Shown here one piece after another: positions 27,704-36,274 of a DNA stretch of 64,000 nt. The stretch covers positions 1,823,004-1,887,003 of the forward strand of contig NZ_KE650771.1 in assembly GCF_000447295.1 (NCBI RefSeq), read 5' to 3'. Position 1 is the first letter of the stretch; each line of letters begins with the position of its first letter. Position numbers and translations under genes: made by a program. The notes below the pieces were generated by a model. The model saw only the letters and a program-made list of their open reading frames with translations, ran no database searches and was not told the origin of the DNA. The stretch comes from Fischerella sp. PCC 9431 (GTDB lineage Bacteria > Cyanobacteriota > Cyanobacteriia > Cyanobacteriales > Nostocaceae).

Positions 27704-30700
27704 ATGTCTAGATTTGTCAAAGTTTTCCTTGTACCACTGCTGACAATCATCGCCAACGGTTTCTTTGGTTGGGCGAGTACTAAATTTTTTGATCGACAAA
27801 ATTTAAATATTTCAGATTCAGAAATATTTTGGTTAACAGGCGCATCTACAATAGCGCTTTTAATTCTGACTTTACTATCTAGTGACCCTCAGCAAAATTC
27901 ACCGACTACAAATCAAAACCGGATTGGTGGCTTTTTACCTTTGATAGGAGGTGCGATCCTAGCAATACCACTGTATCTCAAGCTAGTACCAACGGAATTT
28001 TCTACGGTATTTTCTTATGCATCAATAGGAATGTTTGGCTTAGGAGCAGTACTACCGCCTGTGCTGATTTTACCTAAAAAATGGCGTCAGAAAATTTTAT
28101 GGCTGATTCCAGGTGCAACACTGTTTCTCACAGTTCATTTTATTCTTAAACAGCAATCAATAGCAGCAATTCTATGTTTAATTTTGACAGTAATGATGAC
28201 AGTTATACTTGCTAGCCAAGATTTTTGGCAGCAATTGATAGCTGAACTTTCAACAATGTGGCAAGGATGGCAAAGACAAGGTGCAGCAAGTGTTGCAGCT
28301 TGGATTAAGAGCAAGCTTGAAGATTTATGGATAGAATCAACGTCACCATTTCAGCGTGAATATTACGAGACCTTAAAAAACAAATGTCGAAAACTTGAGA
28401 CACAGGGATTAGATGGAGATGGAAAACTGGATTTGCAAAAGGTATATGTACCACTCAAAATCGCTGTCAAAGATGCTGCTAATGTTAGTCAGCGAATGAT
28501 TTATCAGCAGCAAAATCTGATCAATAACCAGAAACAATTTCAAATTTGGGATTTTTTAGCAGCGAAAGATGACGCAGGAAAAATCAAATTTCCCCACATG
28601 GTAATTTTGGGCGCACCTGGTTCGGGGAAAACCACACTCCTCAGACATATAACTCTGATTTACGCCACCAAACAAGAAAGTAAAATTAATCCTCCAGTAC
28701 CAAAATTAATTCCAGTGTTGTTGTATCTCAGAGAATTGCGTCAGGAAATAATTAGTAATAATCCATCTCTCCCAAATTTAATTACTCAGCAGATAAATCA
28801 ACAAAAATTCAATGATCAACCACTGAATCCACCACCCGATTGGTTTGCTGACAAATTACGTGAACAAAAATGTTTAGTCATGTTGGATGGATTGGATGAA
28901 GTCGCTGATCAAACCCAACGCCAACAAATTAGCCGTTGGGTAGGTGAACAAATGCAGAACTATCCTCACACAGCTTTTATCTTAACTTCTCGACCAAATG
29001 GTTATAGAACAGCTCGATTACAGGGTGTGGAAGAATTAGAAGTACAACTATTTAATCAGAAGCAAAGAGAAGATTTTCTGCATCACTGGTATTTGCAAAA
29101 AGAAGCACATGATAACCGTTGGGTAATTGATGAAGGTGTGAAGCAAGATGCAGAAACAGCAGCTAATGATTTAATTCAGAGAATAGAGAATAGTCGCCCC
29201 CTCAAAGCTATGGCGGTGAATCCTTTATTACTGACAATGATTGCGACAGTTCACCGTTATCGTGGTGTTTTACCAGGAAAAAGAGTCAGGCTTTACAAAG
29301 AAATTTGCGAGATTTTACTTGAAAAACGACAAACAGCTAAGAAGATACCTGATGTATTGACAGCTTCCGACAAACAACCAATTTTGCAGGTGCTAGCACT
29401 GCAACTGATGCAAAACAATACTCGTGAGTTTAGCCTCTCGGAAGCAACAGCTTTGATTCCAGTTGATATGTTACAAACCTTTCCCCTAAGTTTGGCTAAT
29501 GCAGAAGATTTTCTCAAGCATATTCGCGATGATTGTGGGTTGTTAGTCGAAAAAGAACTGGGTATTTATGAATTTGCTCACTTGAGTTTTCAAGAATATT
29601 TAGCAGCTGTTCAAATCAAAGAATCAAATCAAGAAAATTTATTAATCGCAAATATCAATAATTCTTGGTGGGCTGAAACCATCCGTCTCTATGCGGCTCA
29701 GATTAATAATGCCAGCAATTTAATGCGGGCAGTGATAAATATGCCTACTCCATCTGTGAATGCTTTCGTACTTGTCTCAGATTACAAAGAAGAAGGTTGG
29801 CGCATTGACCCACAACTCAAGCAACAACTCATAGATAAACTTGATGCTGGGTTAGAGTCTCATGACCCAGAAATTTTTAAATTAGCAGCACAGGTGAAAC
29901 TAACACGACGATTGAACAACTTGCAGCCAGTTGATGAAAACTTAGAAATAGATACTAGTTATATTACCTGTGCCGAATATCAACTTTTTATAAATGAGCA
30001 AGGCTCCAGCCAAAGGAGATTTGATGCTGGAAATGCCAAACATCCTATAGTTGAAATCAGTTGGGAAAATGTCCTTGGTTTCTGTAACTGGCTAAATCTC
30101 AATCCTCTCTCGCTAAGTATAAGTAATTATGAAAATTCTGAAAATAGTTCGGTGTACTATTACAGACTACCGACTTTAGCTGAAGCTCAAAATTATTTAA
30201 CTCAAGCAAGATGCTGGACTATAGATGGAGACAACACAGGAGAGAAGGAGATTCGCGTAGTTAAAAACCGAGTTGATCAAGAGTACACTGAACTCGCTAA
30301 TTACCTCGCAGTTGCAGATTGGGAAAAAGCTGCTCAGGAAACGGTAAAAGTTATGAAGGTAGCTAACCGCCAAAGCGAGGGTGAGTTTGATGTCGCGTCG
30401 ATAAAAAAACTTCCCGACTCCTGTCTTATTACTATTGATTTACTTTGGATGCAATACTCCACAGGACGTTTTGGCTGGGGTGTGCGAGATGCTAAATTAT
30501 CTTCAGCTAAGAGTGACTTACGTTGTGGGTGGTGGTTGAACACTTCTGGAAACCTCAAAGAAATTTTTGAGGCTCTTGTCCAAAAACATGATGCTTGCGG
30601 AATCAAGCCCTTACCGCCACTGTTTGCATTTGATGTTGTCACTGTCAAGGCCCAAGGACAGGAAATTCAATGGGAGCGTCGCCAAGCACAATATTTTACC

Positions 30701-31495
30701 GAAGACCTTGGTAATAGCGTTAACCTGGATATGGTTGCTATCAGAGGCGGTACGTTCACGATGGGTTCCCCCAAAACTGAAGCTGAAAGCCGAGATTCCG
30801 AACGCCCCCAGCACGAAGTAACTGTAGCATCTTTTTTTATGGGTAAGTATCCCATAACCCAAGCGCAGTGGCGTCTGATCGCATCCCGTAAAGATTTAAA
30901 AGTCGAACGCGACCTTGAACCCAATCCTAGCAAATTCAAAGATAGCGATCGCTGTCCTGTAGAGCAAGTCTCTTGGTACGACGCCGTTGAGTTTTGCGCC
31001 AGATTATCCCAATATACAGGTAAAAGTTACAGTCTCCCCAGTGAAGCCGAATGGGAATATGCCTGTAGAGCCGGAACAAAAACACCATTCCATTTTGGCG
31101 AAACAATCACATCAAAGTTAGTCAACTATAATGCTAGCGAAACTTACGGTGCTGGGATAAAAGGAACATATCGAGAAAAAACAACAGAAGTGGGAAGTTT
31201 TGGAGTCGCTAACGCTTTTGGGCTATATGATATGCACGGCAACGTATGGGAATGGTGTCTCGACGATTCGCACAGTAACTATGAAGGTGCGCCGACAGAT
31301 GGTAGTGCGTGGTTTGATAATAATCATGACCTTTTTCAAAAACAAGGAAGAGGAGTGCTGCGGGGCGGTTCCTGGGGCGACAATCCTAATTACTGCCGTT
31401 CTGCGTCTCGCCTCAACGACGTTTGGGCGGTGCGCGTCAACATCAACTACGATGTTGGTTTTCGTGTTGTCTGTGCCGTTGGGAGGATTCTTTAG
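27704..31495 (+). CDS. Membrane NACHT NTPase fused to FGE/SUMF1-like domains
   Basis: 1263 residues. Five or six membrane segments (about 1-175) precede a NACHT NTPase: GAPGSGKTT at about 302 and CLVMLDGLDEVAD at about 390. A helical region ends with FAHLSFQEYLAA. A partial FGE-sulfatase-like domain (about 745-835) and a full one (about 1009-1255, MVAIRGGTFTMGSPK, SLPSEAEWEYACRAG, MHGNVWEWC, GFRVVC) follow. FGE domains have a C-type-lectin fold and often serve as binding modules. The last 45 codons resemble a retroelement variable region (see 31361). NACHT proteins act in bacterial phage defence and conflict systems, which is the likely role here. ATG 27704 is chosen over TTG 27692. No operon partner is seen. 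Confidence 0.88.
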   Translation: MSRFVKVFLVPLLTIIANGFFGWASTKFFDRQNLNISDSEIFWLTGASTIALLILTLLSSDPQQNSPTTNQNRIGGFLPLIGGAILAIPLYLKLVPTEFSTVFSYASIGMFGLGAVLPPVLILPKKWRQKILWLIPGATLFLTVHFILKQQSIAAILCLILTVMMTVILASQDFWQQLIAELSTMWQGWQRQGAASVAAWIKSKLEDLWIESTSPFQREYYETLKNKCRKLETQGLDGDGKLDLQKVYVPLKIAVKDAANVSQRMIYQQQNLINNQKQFQIWDFLAAKDDAGKIKFPHMVILGAPGSGKTTLLRHITLIYATKQESKINPPVPKLIPVLLYLRELRQEIISNNPSLPNLITQQINQQKFNDQPLNPPPDWFADKLREQKCLVMLDGLDEVADQTQRQQISRWVGEQMQNYPHTAFILTSRPNGYRTARLQGVEELEVQLFNQKQREDFLHHWYLQKEAHDNRWVIDEGVKQDAETAANDLIQRIENSRPLKAMAVNPLLLTMIATVHRYRGVLPGKRVRLYKEICEILLEKRQTAKKIPDVLTASDKQPILQVLALQLMQNNTREFSLSEATALIPVDMLQTFPLSLANAEDFLKHIRDDCGLLVEKELGIYEFAHLSFQEYLAAVQIKESNQENLLIANINNSWWAETIRLYAAQINNASNLMRAVINMPTPSVNAFVLVSDYKEEGWRIDPQLKQQLIDKLDAGLESHDPEIFKLAAQVKLTRRLNNLQPVDENLEIDTSYITCAEYQLFINEQGSSQRRFDAGNAKHPIVEISWENVLGFCNWLNLNPLSLSISNYENSENSSVYYYRLPTLAEAQNYLTQARCWTIDGDNTGEKEIRVVKNRVDQEYTELANYLAVADWEKAAQETVKVMKVANRQSEGEFDVASIKKLPDSCLITIDLLWMQYSTGRFGWGVRDAKLSSAKSDLRCGWWLNTSGNLKEIFEALVQKHDACGIKPLPPLFAFDVVTVKAQGQEIQWERRQAQYFTEDLGNSVNLDMVAIRGGTFTMGSPKTEAESRDSERPQHEVTVASFFMGKYPITQAQWRLIASRKDLKVERDLEPNPSKFKDSDRCPVEQVSWYDAVEFCARLSQYTGKSYSLPSEAEWEYACRAGTKTPFHFGETITSKLVNYNASETYGAGIKGTYREKTTEVGSFGVANAFGLYDMHGNVWEWCLDDSHSNYEGAPTDGSAWFDNNHDLFQKQGRGVLRGGSWGDNPNYCRSASRLNDVWAVRVNINYDVGFRVVCAVGRIL
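31361..31492 (+). other. Candidate DGR variable region in the FGE domain
   Basis: After RGGSW (residues 1220-1224) most codons at exposed FGE positions end in C or T. Examples are GGC, GAC, AAT, TAC, TCT, CTC, GTT, CGC, GTC, ATC and GAT, mixed with unchanged AAC and AAT. This is what adenine mutagenesis of AAY codons produces. The invariant frame CRSA and GFRVVC around them fits known FGE-type variable proteins of cyanobacterial diversity-generating retroelements. No reverse transcriptase or template repeat is in this window, so any retroelement would be elsewhere or lost. Confidence 0.6.
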
Positions 31496-31551
31496 TTGCC
31501 CTTTATACTTTAGCTCTTTTGCCCTTTACACTTGTTCTTTTTTCCCTTTTT

Positions 31552-31577
31552 TCCGCCGTCAGGCGGATCGATTTTTT
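31552..31577 (+). terminator. Terminator after the NACHT-FGE gene
   Basis: TCCGCC (31552-31557) pairs with GGCGGA (31562-31567) around a tight loop, followed by TCGATTTTTT. It lies about 57 bases after the stop codon. In retroelement-diversified genes a hairpin downstream of the variable region can have another role, but the distance here is larger than usual. Confidence 0.65.
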
Positions 31578-31788
31578 CAGCGAAAATAAGCTGATGATTA
31601 ATGATGCGGGGACGGGGAGACGCCAAGACGCGGAGATTGGTCTGTTGCGAGATTGTAGAGAAGGGGTATAAGTGCAAGATATCAGTAGATTTCATCTTAA
31701 TCAGTTACAGAAGGACTCCACCCGCGCTACGCGCACCCTCCCCGCAAGCCTACGGTGTACACACAAATCTATGTTGAGCGCATCCGTA

Positions 31789-31841
31789 CCGCCTCGGAAT
31801 AAATTCCGAGTCTCATAGCGCAAGTCCTCTGAAGAGGACTC
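31789..31841. repeat. Double-hairpin repeat (B1, reverse orientation)
   Basis: Read on the minus strand: AGTCCTCTTCAGAGGACT, linker TGCGCTATGAGA, CTCGGAATTTATTCCGAG, then GCGG. It lies head-to-head with copy B2 17 bases away. Confidence 0.65.
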
Positions 31842-31857
31842 AAAAAAAGTCTGTTAC

Positions 31858-31910
31858 AGTCCACTTGAGTGGACTTTCGCTATGAGCCTGGAACTTTAGT
31901 TCTAGGCGGG
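31858..31910. repeat. Double-hairpin repeat (B2)
   Basis: AGTCCACTTGAGTGGACT (31858-31875), linker TTCGCTATGAG, then CCTGGAACTTTAGTTCTAGG (31887-31906) and CGGG. Both stems differ from B1, while the linker and end are shared. Confidence 0.65.
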
Positions 31911-32049
31911 ATACGGTTTCAACATGAAAAATTTTGACTTCTTAAATGCAAAGTGTTCTATCAGCATACATTTTTGGCGATCGCTTTCACGTTTTCACGT
32001 TGTTAGTCACACATGTTGCGACCTTATCCATAGATCAAACGACATTAGT

Positions 32050-32290
32050 CACACTTGTTACGACCTTATCTACTGATCAGACAACATTAATAAGTAACAT
32101 CACAACATTTGCCACACTTGTTACGACCTTATCTATAGATCAGACAACGTTAATAAGTAACATTACAACATTTGCCACACTTGTTACGACCTTATCTATA
32201 GATCAGACAACTTTAATAAGTAACATTACAACATTTGCCACACTTGTTACGACCTTATCTATAGATCAGACGATTTTTGTCATCAATGTG
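32050..32290. repeat. 63-base tandem repeat
   Basis: Copies of a 63-base unit start at 32113, 32176 and 32239 (CACACTTGTTACGACCTTAT), with shorter or diverged copies before. Each unit contains the palindrome ATCTATAGAT and AATAAGTAACATTACAACAT. The unit length is a multiple of three, so a frame from 31946 to 32335 stays open and encodes a 21-residue Thr/Ile-rich repeat. I do not take this as a real protein: the frame has no ribosome-binding site and the open frame follows from the period. Confidence 0.75.
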
Positions 32291-32357
32291 AAATTGAGGA
32301 GTGCGATCGCCATAGCACTCCTATATGATTTGTAAGCATCACCAAGCCCAATGACAA

Positions 32358-33029
32358 ATGACCAATGACTATCGATATATCTTGTTCTACAAACCCTATG
32401 GGGTTCTGTGCCAGTTTACCCAAGATACCCCAACTCGTAGCACCTTAAAAGACTATATTTCAGTTCCCGATGTGTATCCTGTGGGGCGTTTGGATTGGGA
32501 TAGTGAAGGTTTATTGTTGTTGACAAATCATGGACAATTGCAACACCGACTGTGTGATCCTCGGTTTGGTCATGAACGTACTTACTGGGTACAGGTAGAA
32601 CGCATTCCTGATGCTGCGGCTTTGCAAAAGTTAGAAGAAGGCGTCATTATCCAAAATTATCGCACTCGACCAGCTAAAGTACAACTGTTGTCAGCAGAAC
32701 CAACCTTAAGCGATCGCGACCCGCCAATTCGATTTCGTAAAAATGTACCGACAGCATGGTTAGAGATGACTTTGACTGAGGGGAAAAATCGCCAAGTACG
32801 GAGAATGACGGCTTCTGTAGGGTTTCCGACTTTAAGATTAGTCCGAGTGGCGATCGCTCAATTACACTTAGATAATTTACAACCTGGTGAGTGGCGCGAT
32901 TTGACACCACAGGAAATCAAGTCACTACATAACTTATCTTTTCCCAATCGCCCTTTCAGCAAGTCGGCTGGAATAAACAGAACGCATAATAAAAAATCGG
33001 CGTTGCTGAATCAAGATATGAATTTCTAA
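32358..33029 (+). CDS. rRNA pseudouridine synthase (RsuA/RluB/E family)
   Basis: 223 residues without an S4 domain. Motifs are YILFYKPYGVLCQF at the start and VYPVGRLDWDSEGLLLLTN, with the catalytic Asp in GRLDWDSEG. EMTLTEGKNRQVRRMTASVGFPTLRLVR follows. It makes pseudouridine in ribosomal RNA; the length and lack of S4 resemble RluE, but the exact site cannot be told. ATG 32358 is the only start near the conserved N-terminus. The last 30 residues are a Lys/Asn-rich tail. A GTAGAGAC/GTCTCTAC hairpin follows the stop (about 33041-33071). Confidence 0.88.
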   Translation: MTNDYRYILFYKPYGVLCQFTQDTPTRSTLKDYISVPDVYPVGRLDWDSEGLLLLTNHGQLQHRLCDPRFGHERTYWVQVERIPDAAALQKLEEGVIIQNYRTRPAKVQLLSAEPTLSDRDPPIRFRKNVPTAWLEMTLTEGKNRQVRRMTASVGFPTLRLVRVAIAQLHLDNLQPGEWRDLTPQEIKSLHNLSFPNRPFSKSAGINRTHNKKSALLNQDMNF

Positions 33030-33194
33030 TTCACGGGTATGTAGAGACGTAGCAATGCTAAGTCTCTACAATGATTTCGTATCGAAGACAAATATGTACA
33101 CAAACATCATTCATGACCAAATTCAGCAACGCCAAAAAATATTAGCTAATAACAAATGACTAATGAGTAATAATTCCTTTTGAGTCCGTTTTAA

Positions 33195-34425
33195 CTGATA
33201 ACTTGCACCATTCTCAACAAGCGGGGTTGCAATGGAAACCAAAATCTGAAAAAAAGGGCGTAGGAATAAATTAGTCGCAGGTCATGTTGAACCTAGTAAC
33301 TCACGCCCAAAATTTAGTGTATACGCTACTCTCATTAATGCCTAGCCGTTATCAACACAACAGTTTAAGGACGCTACTGGGATTATTTCTAGAAGCAACA
33401 GGAAAATCCTTACCGGAATACAGCCAGAGCGTATCAGCAAGTGCGCTTTCACGATTTTTGAACCAATACAATTGGTCATGTCGTGCTGTGATTAAAGCTG
33501 TACGTAAGTCAGTATTGGCACAAATTAATACTCATGAGCGAGTAGGTCGCCGTCCGAAGCTACAAGTGATACTGGATATGACAACTTTAGAGAAAACAGG
33601 TAAGTTCAAGGGACTAGGCAACCTGATCAGAGTTTATAACGGCAAACGTGGACTTCATTTAGTCGTACTTTACATTGCGCTTGGTCGTTGGCGATTACCT
33701 TGGAGTTTCCGTGTATACCGAGGTAAAGGAAATGCAGGATGTGTGCAATTGGGTCTAAAAATGTTGCGAGCTTTGCCCAAGAGCTTAACAAAACGCTATC
33801 AAATACAAGTTCTGGTTGATACAGCTTTTGGGAGTATTGATTTCTTTAAGCAAGTGCGTCAGATGAAGTATCAAGCTATTGCTGGAGTTAGGATTGACAG
33901 GAGATTATCATCAGGTGGTACTGTTAATGATATCTCTCATCGAGGGCAACAAGTATATTTACAGGGATTGAATTTTCCTGTTACCTTGTCTTGGTATTGG
34001 TTGGATAGAGATGATGGCACTCGTGAAAAACGTTTTGTAGTTTCCACCCAACCTTTGTCTTGGTCTTATATTTCCCGTTTAGGCAAACGACGATGGATGA
34101 TTGAAGGTTTTTTTAAAACCGCCAAACACCGTTTTTGCTTGGATTGTTTTCGTCAGCGTACCCTGTTGGGCGTATATCGTTTTATTGTTTTGTCACTTAT
34201 TGTCTACCTTTTAGCACATTGGGCATACTTGTGGTCTGGAAAGCAAACTTTACCTGATTGGGGTGAAAGTGCAGCGATTGCATCTGCCGTTTTACTTCCA
34301 CAGTTGCTTGTTTTGAACTTGATCATTCAAATTAATCAAGCTCAACAACTTGCTAGACAACATGGCTTAGACTTATCCGTTCGAGGTTGGCAGTACGGCT
34401 AATTGAGAATGGTGCAAGTTATCAG
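33195..34425 (+). mobile_element. Complete insertion sequence, IS4-superfamily type
   Basis: 1231 bases with perfect 23-base terminal inverted repeats (33195-33217 and 34403-34425; the outer end begins CTGATAACTTGCACC). The flanking TTTTAA at 33189-33194 and 34426-34431 is a six-base target duplication. A single intact transposase gene fills the inside. Intact ends and gene suggest a recent insertion. The family is judged from the transposase only. Confidence 0.88.
33284..34402 (+). CDS. DDE transposase, IS4-like
   Basis: 372 residues. It catalyses movement of the surrounding element. Probable catalytic residues are Asp in VILDMTTLEK, Asp in VLVDTAFGSIDF and Glu in RWMIEGFFKTAKH; the last fits the R-x3-E-x6-K part of the IS4 signature. 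A hydrophobic stretch RFIVLSLIVYLLAHWAYLW follows. The stop codon lies directly at the right inverted repeat. ATG 33284 is preceded only by AGG. The frame is uninterrupted, so the protein is probably active. Confidence 0.9.
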   Translation: MLNLVTHAQNLVYTLLSLMPSRYQHNSLRTLLGLFLEATGKSLPEYSQSVSASALSRFLNQYNWSCRAVIKAVRKSVLAQINTHERVGRRPKLQVILDMTTLEKTGKFKGLGNLIRVYNGKRGLHLVVLYIALGRWRLPWSFRVYRGKGNAGCVQLGLKMLRALPKSLTKRYQIQVLVDTAFGSIDFFKQVRQMKYQAIAGVRIDRRLSSGGTVNDISHRGQQVYLQGLNFPVTLSWYWLDRDDGTREKRFVVSTQPLSWSYISRLGKRRWMIEGFFKTAKHRFCLDCFRQRTLLGVYRFIVLSLIVYLLAHWAYLWSGKQTLPDWGESAAIASAVLLPQLLVLNLIIQINQAQQLARQHGLDLSVRGWQYG

Positions 34426-34515
34426 TTTTAACGGACTTATGCTATTAGCCTCAGAATTAATTCTGAGGCGGGATATGGGGTTGGTGCAAGATCTCAGTTG
34501 GGGTCAATCCAAAAT

Positions 34516-34565
34516 CACGCCACGTGCTACAACGGAGGGAACCTCCGCAACGCAGTGGCTCCAAA
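34516..34565. repeat. Dispersed intergenic repeat
   Basis: CACGCCACGTGCTACAACGG, then AGGGAACCTCCGCAACGCAG and TGGCTCC. The same order occurs in reverse orientation at 40569-40612, and part of it near 7476. It contains a GGAGG/CCTCC hairpin. Confidence 0.55.
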
Positions 34566-34674
34566 ATCCAAAATCTGATGACCTTTTTCTTGCAAATAAT
34601 GCTATTAGCTGTATAATATTTTTTTCTTTTCGACTCCTTAGTTCACACATCACTTGGGTGCAAGTTTAAGTCCT

Positions 34675-35982
34675 ATGAGCCTTAATCAGCCATTTAGATG
34701 GCATTACACTTGCCAACAACAACATCATATAGTTCCTGCAACACCTGCACGATTAGAACTTGTTCCACAAAGATCCTCCGAAGTCGAAATTGGCACAGCA
34801 GAATCCTGGTGTCACACCCAAGAAGAACTGTTATGGTATCGCAAGTTGTATGAAAATACACCTTGTGTCTATTTAACTCTTAATCAAGATGGAGTAATAT
34901 TATCTATCAATCATTTCGGTGCTGCTAGTCTTGGTTATTCTCCAGAAGAGCTAGTACAACAGCCTGTTTTAAATTTGTTTGAGCCATCAGAACAGCAAAA
35001 GTTATCTGATGCATTGATGACTTTATTGGAAGAACCACAAGAAAACACTATTGTCAAGATAGAGTTGCGCTTAAACTGTCCTACCAGTCAAATGGTATGG
35101 GTAAATATAGTAGCACGAGTATTGCATTCGGGAAAGGAAAATCCTTTGATTTTGATGGTTTGTGAAGACATCACTGATCACAAGTCGTCGCCAGAGGCGT
35201 TACAAGAAAGTGAATACCGCTTTCACAGCACACAAGCGCAATTGCAGGAATTGGAAACCCTGAATCGGCTCAAGGATGAATTTCTCAGCACGGTTTCTCA
35301 TGAACTAAGGACGCCCCTTACTAACATGAAAATGGCTATACAAATGTTGGGAATTGCGATCGCTCAAAAGCAAAACTTGCCAACAGAAATGGCAAAACCT
35401 GATGCAGAAAGCTCAAAAGTGGCTCGCTACTTCCAAATTTTAAGCAATGAATGTGACAGAGAAATCACTCTAATTAACAAGTTTTTAGATTTGCAACGCT
35501 TGGATATTAGTGCCAAACCCCTGGTATTAGAAACTATTGAAGTTCAAGAATGGTTAGAACGGGTGGTGGGGCTATTTAAAATACGCGATCGCACCAGTGA
35601 TTCACATAATTTGCAGATCAGAATAGCTGATAACCTGCCCAGTTTCATTTGCGATCAGTTTAGTTTAGAGAGTATTTTGATAGAACTGCTGACAAATGCT
35701 TGTAAATTTAGTCCAGCAGATGCAGAAATTATCATTGCTGCTGAGTCAAAAGCTGGTTTCATGCAAATTCAGGTGACTAACTATGGTGTAGAAATCCCTG
35801 CATCTGAATTGCCACGTATCTTTGACAAATTTTACCGTATTCCCAGTAACGATCCTTTAAAACAAGGAGGTACAGGATTAGGTTTAGCACTGGTACAAAA
35901 GATGACCGAGTATATAGGGGGAACAATTAAGGCTGAAAGCGGGTCTAACTACACCTGTTTTACTATTCAACTGCCACTGTGA
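34675..35982 (+). CDS. PAS-domain sensor histidine kinase
   Basis: 435 residues, no membrane segment. A PAS domain (about 45-170) has ENTPCVYLTLNQDGVILSIN and LGYSPEELVQQPVLNLF. A short coiled coil leads to HisKA with STVSHELRTPLTNMKM (His about 209). The ATPase follows: ILIELLTNACKFSP, IFDKFYRI, GGTGLGLALVQKM. It is a cytoplasmic two-component sensor; the signal and the partner regulator are not visible here. ATG 34675 is preferred to a TTG at 34654. The ribosome-binding site is weak. Confidence 0.9.
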   Translation: MSLNQPFRWHYTCQQQHHIVPATPARLELVPQRSSEVEIGTAESWCHTQEELLWYRKLYENTPCVYLTLNQDGVILSINHFGAASLGYSPEELVQQPVLNLFEPSEQQKLSDALMTLLEEPQENTIVKIELRLNCPTSQMVWVNIVARVLHSGKENPLILMVCEDITDHKSSPEALQESEYRFHSTQAQLQELETLNRLKDEFLSTVSHELRTPLTNMKMAIQMLGIAIAQKQNLPTEMAKPDAESSKVARYFQILSNECDREITLINKFLDLQRLDISAKPLVLETIEVQEWLERVVGLFKIRDRTSDSHNLQIRIADNLPSFICDQFSLESILIELLTNACKFSPADAEIIIAAESKAGFMQIQVTNYGVEIPASELPRIFDKFYRIPSNDPLKQGGTGLGLALVQKMTEYIGGTIKAESGSNYTCFTIQLPL

Positions 35983-36274
35983 CAGTTATCAGTTATCAGT
36001 CAAGAACACATTTTCCGTTGGATTTAAATCCGTGATTAAGAAATGTGTTGTAATCTGCCGTCTATGATGATTTTAATGGCAAGTTATTGTGAGGAGTTAG
36101 CTTGCCAGAATATTGAAATATTTTACCAATGAGCGTAAAAATTAAGACTGCCACAAAAACTCCCTTGTGAAACTACAATCATTTGTAGGTCTACTATAGG
36201 CAGGGGCTGCCGATTGTGGCACTTTGATTGTAGTAGCCACAAGCACCTTGGTCGGGAATTAAGGAACTTCCACA

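Larger units (their letters stand above)
33183..34472. repeat. Double-hairpin repeat (C), split by an IS
   Basis: The left part AGTCCGTTTTAA (33183-33194) lies before the insertion sequence. The right part TTTTAACGGACT (34426-34437) lies after it, then linker ATGCTATTAG, palindrome CCTCAGAATTAATTCTGAGG (34449-34468) and CGGG. Removing the element and one TTTTAA restores a perfect first palindrome AGTCCGTTTTAACGGACT, as in the other copies. Confidence 0.7.

Noticed and set aside
31200-31695. Frames overlapping the end of the NACHT-FGE gene on both strands
   Set aside because: They are shadows of the real gene and of the repeat-rich spacer; no ribosome-binding site and no protein-like pattern.
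32050-32290. CRISPR array
   Set aside because: The units are directly adjacent with no unique spacers and no cas genes are nearby.
31946-32335. 129-residue repeat protein made of Thr/Ile-rich 21-residue units
   Set aside because: The frame stays open only because the 63-base repeat is a multiple of three; no ribosome-binding site, and the ends are not protein-like.
33184-34436. 34-base terminal inverted repeats for the insertion sequence
   Set aside because: The outer bases belong to the palindromic target; the element ends at the 23-base perfect repeats, as the TTTTAA duplication shows.
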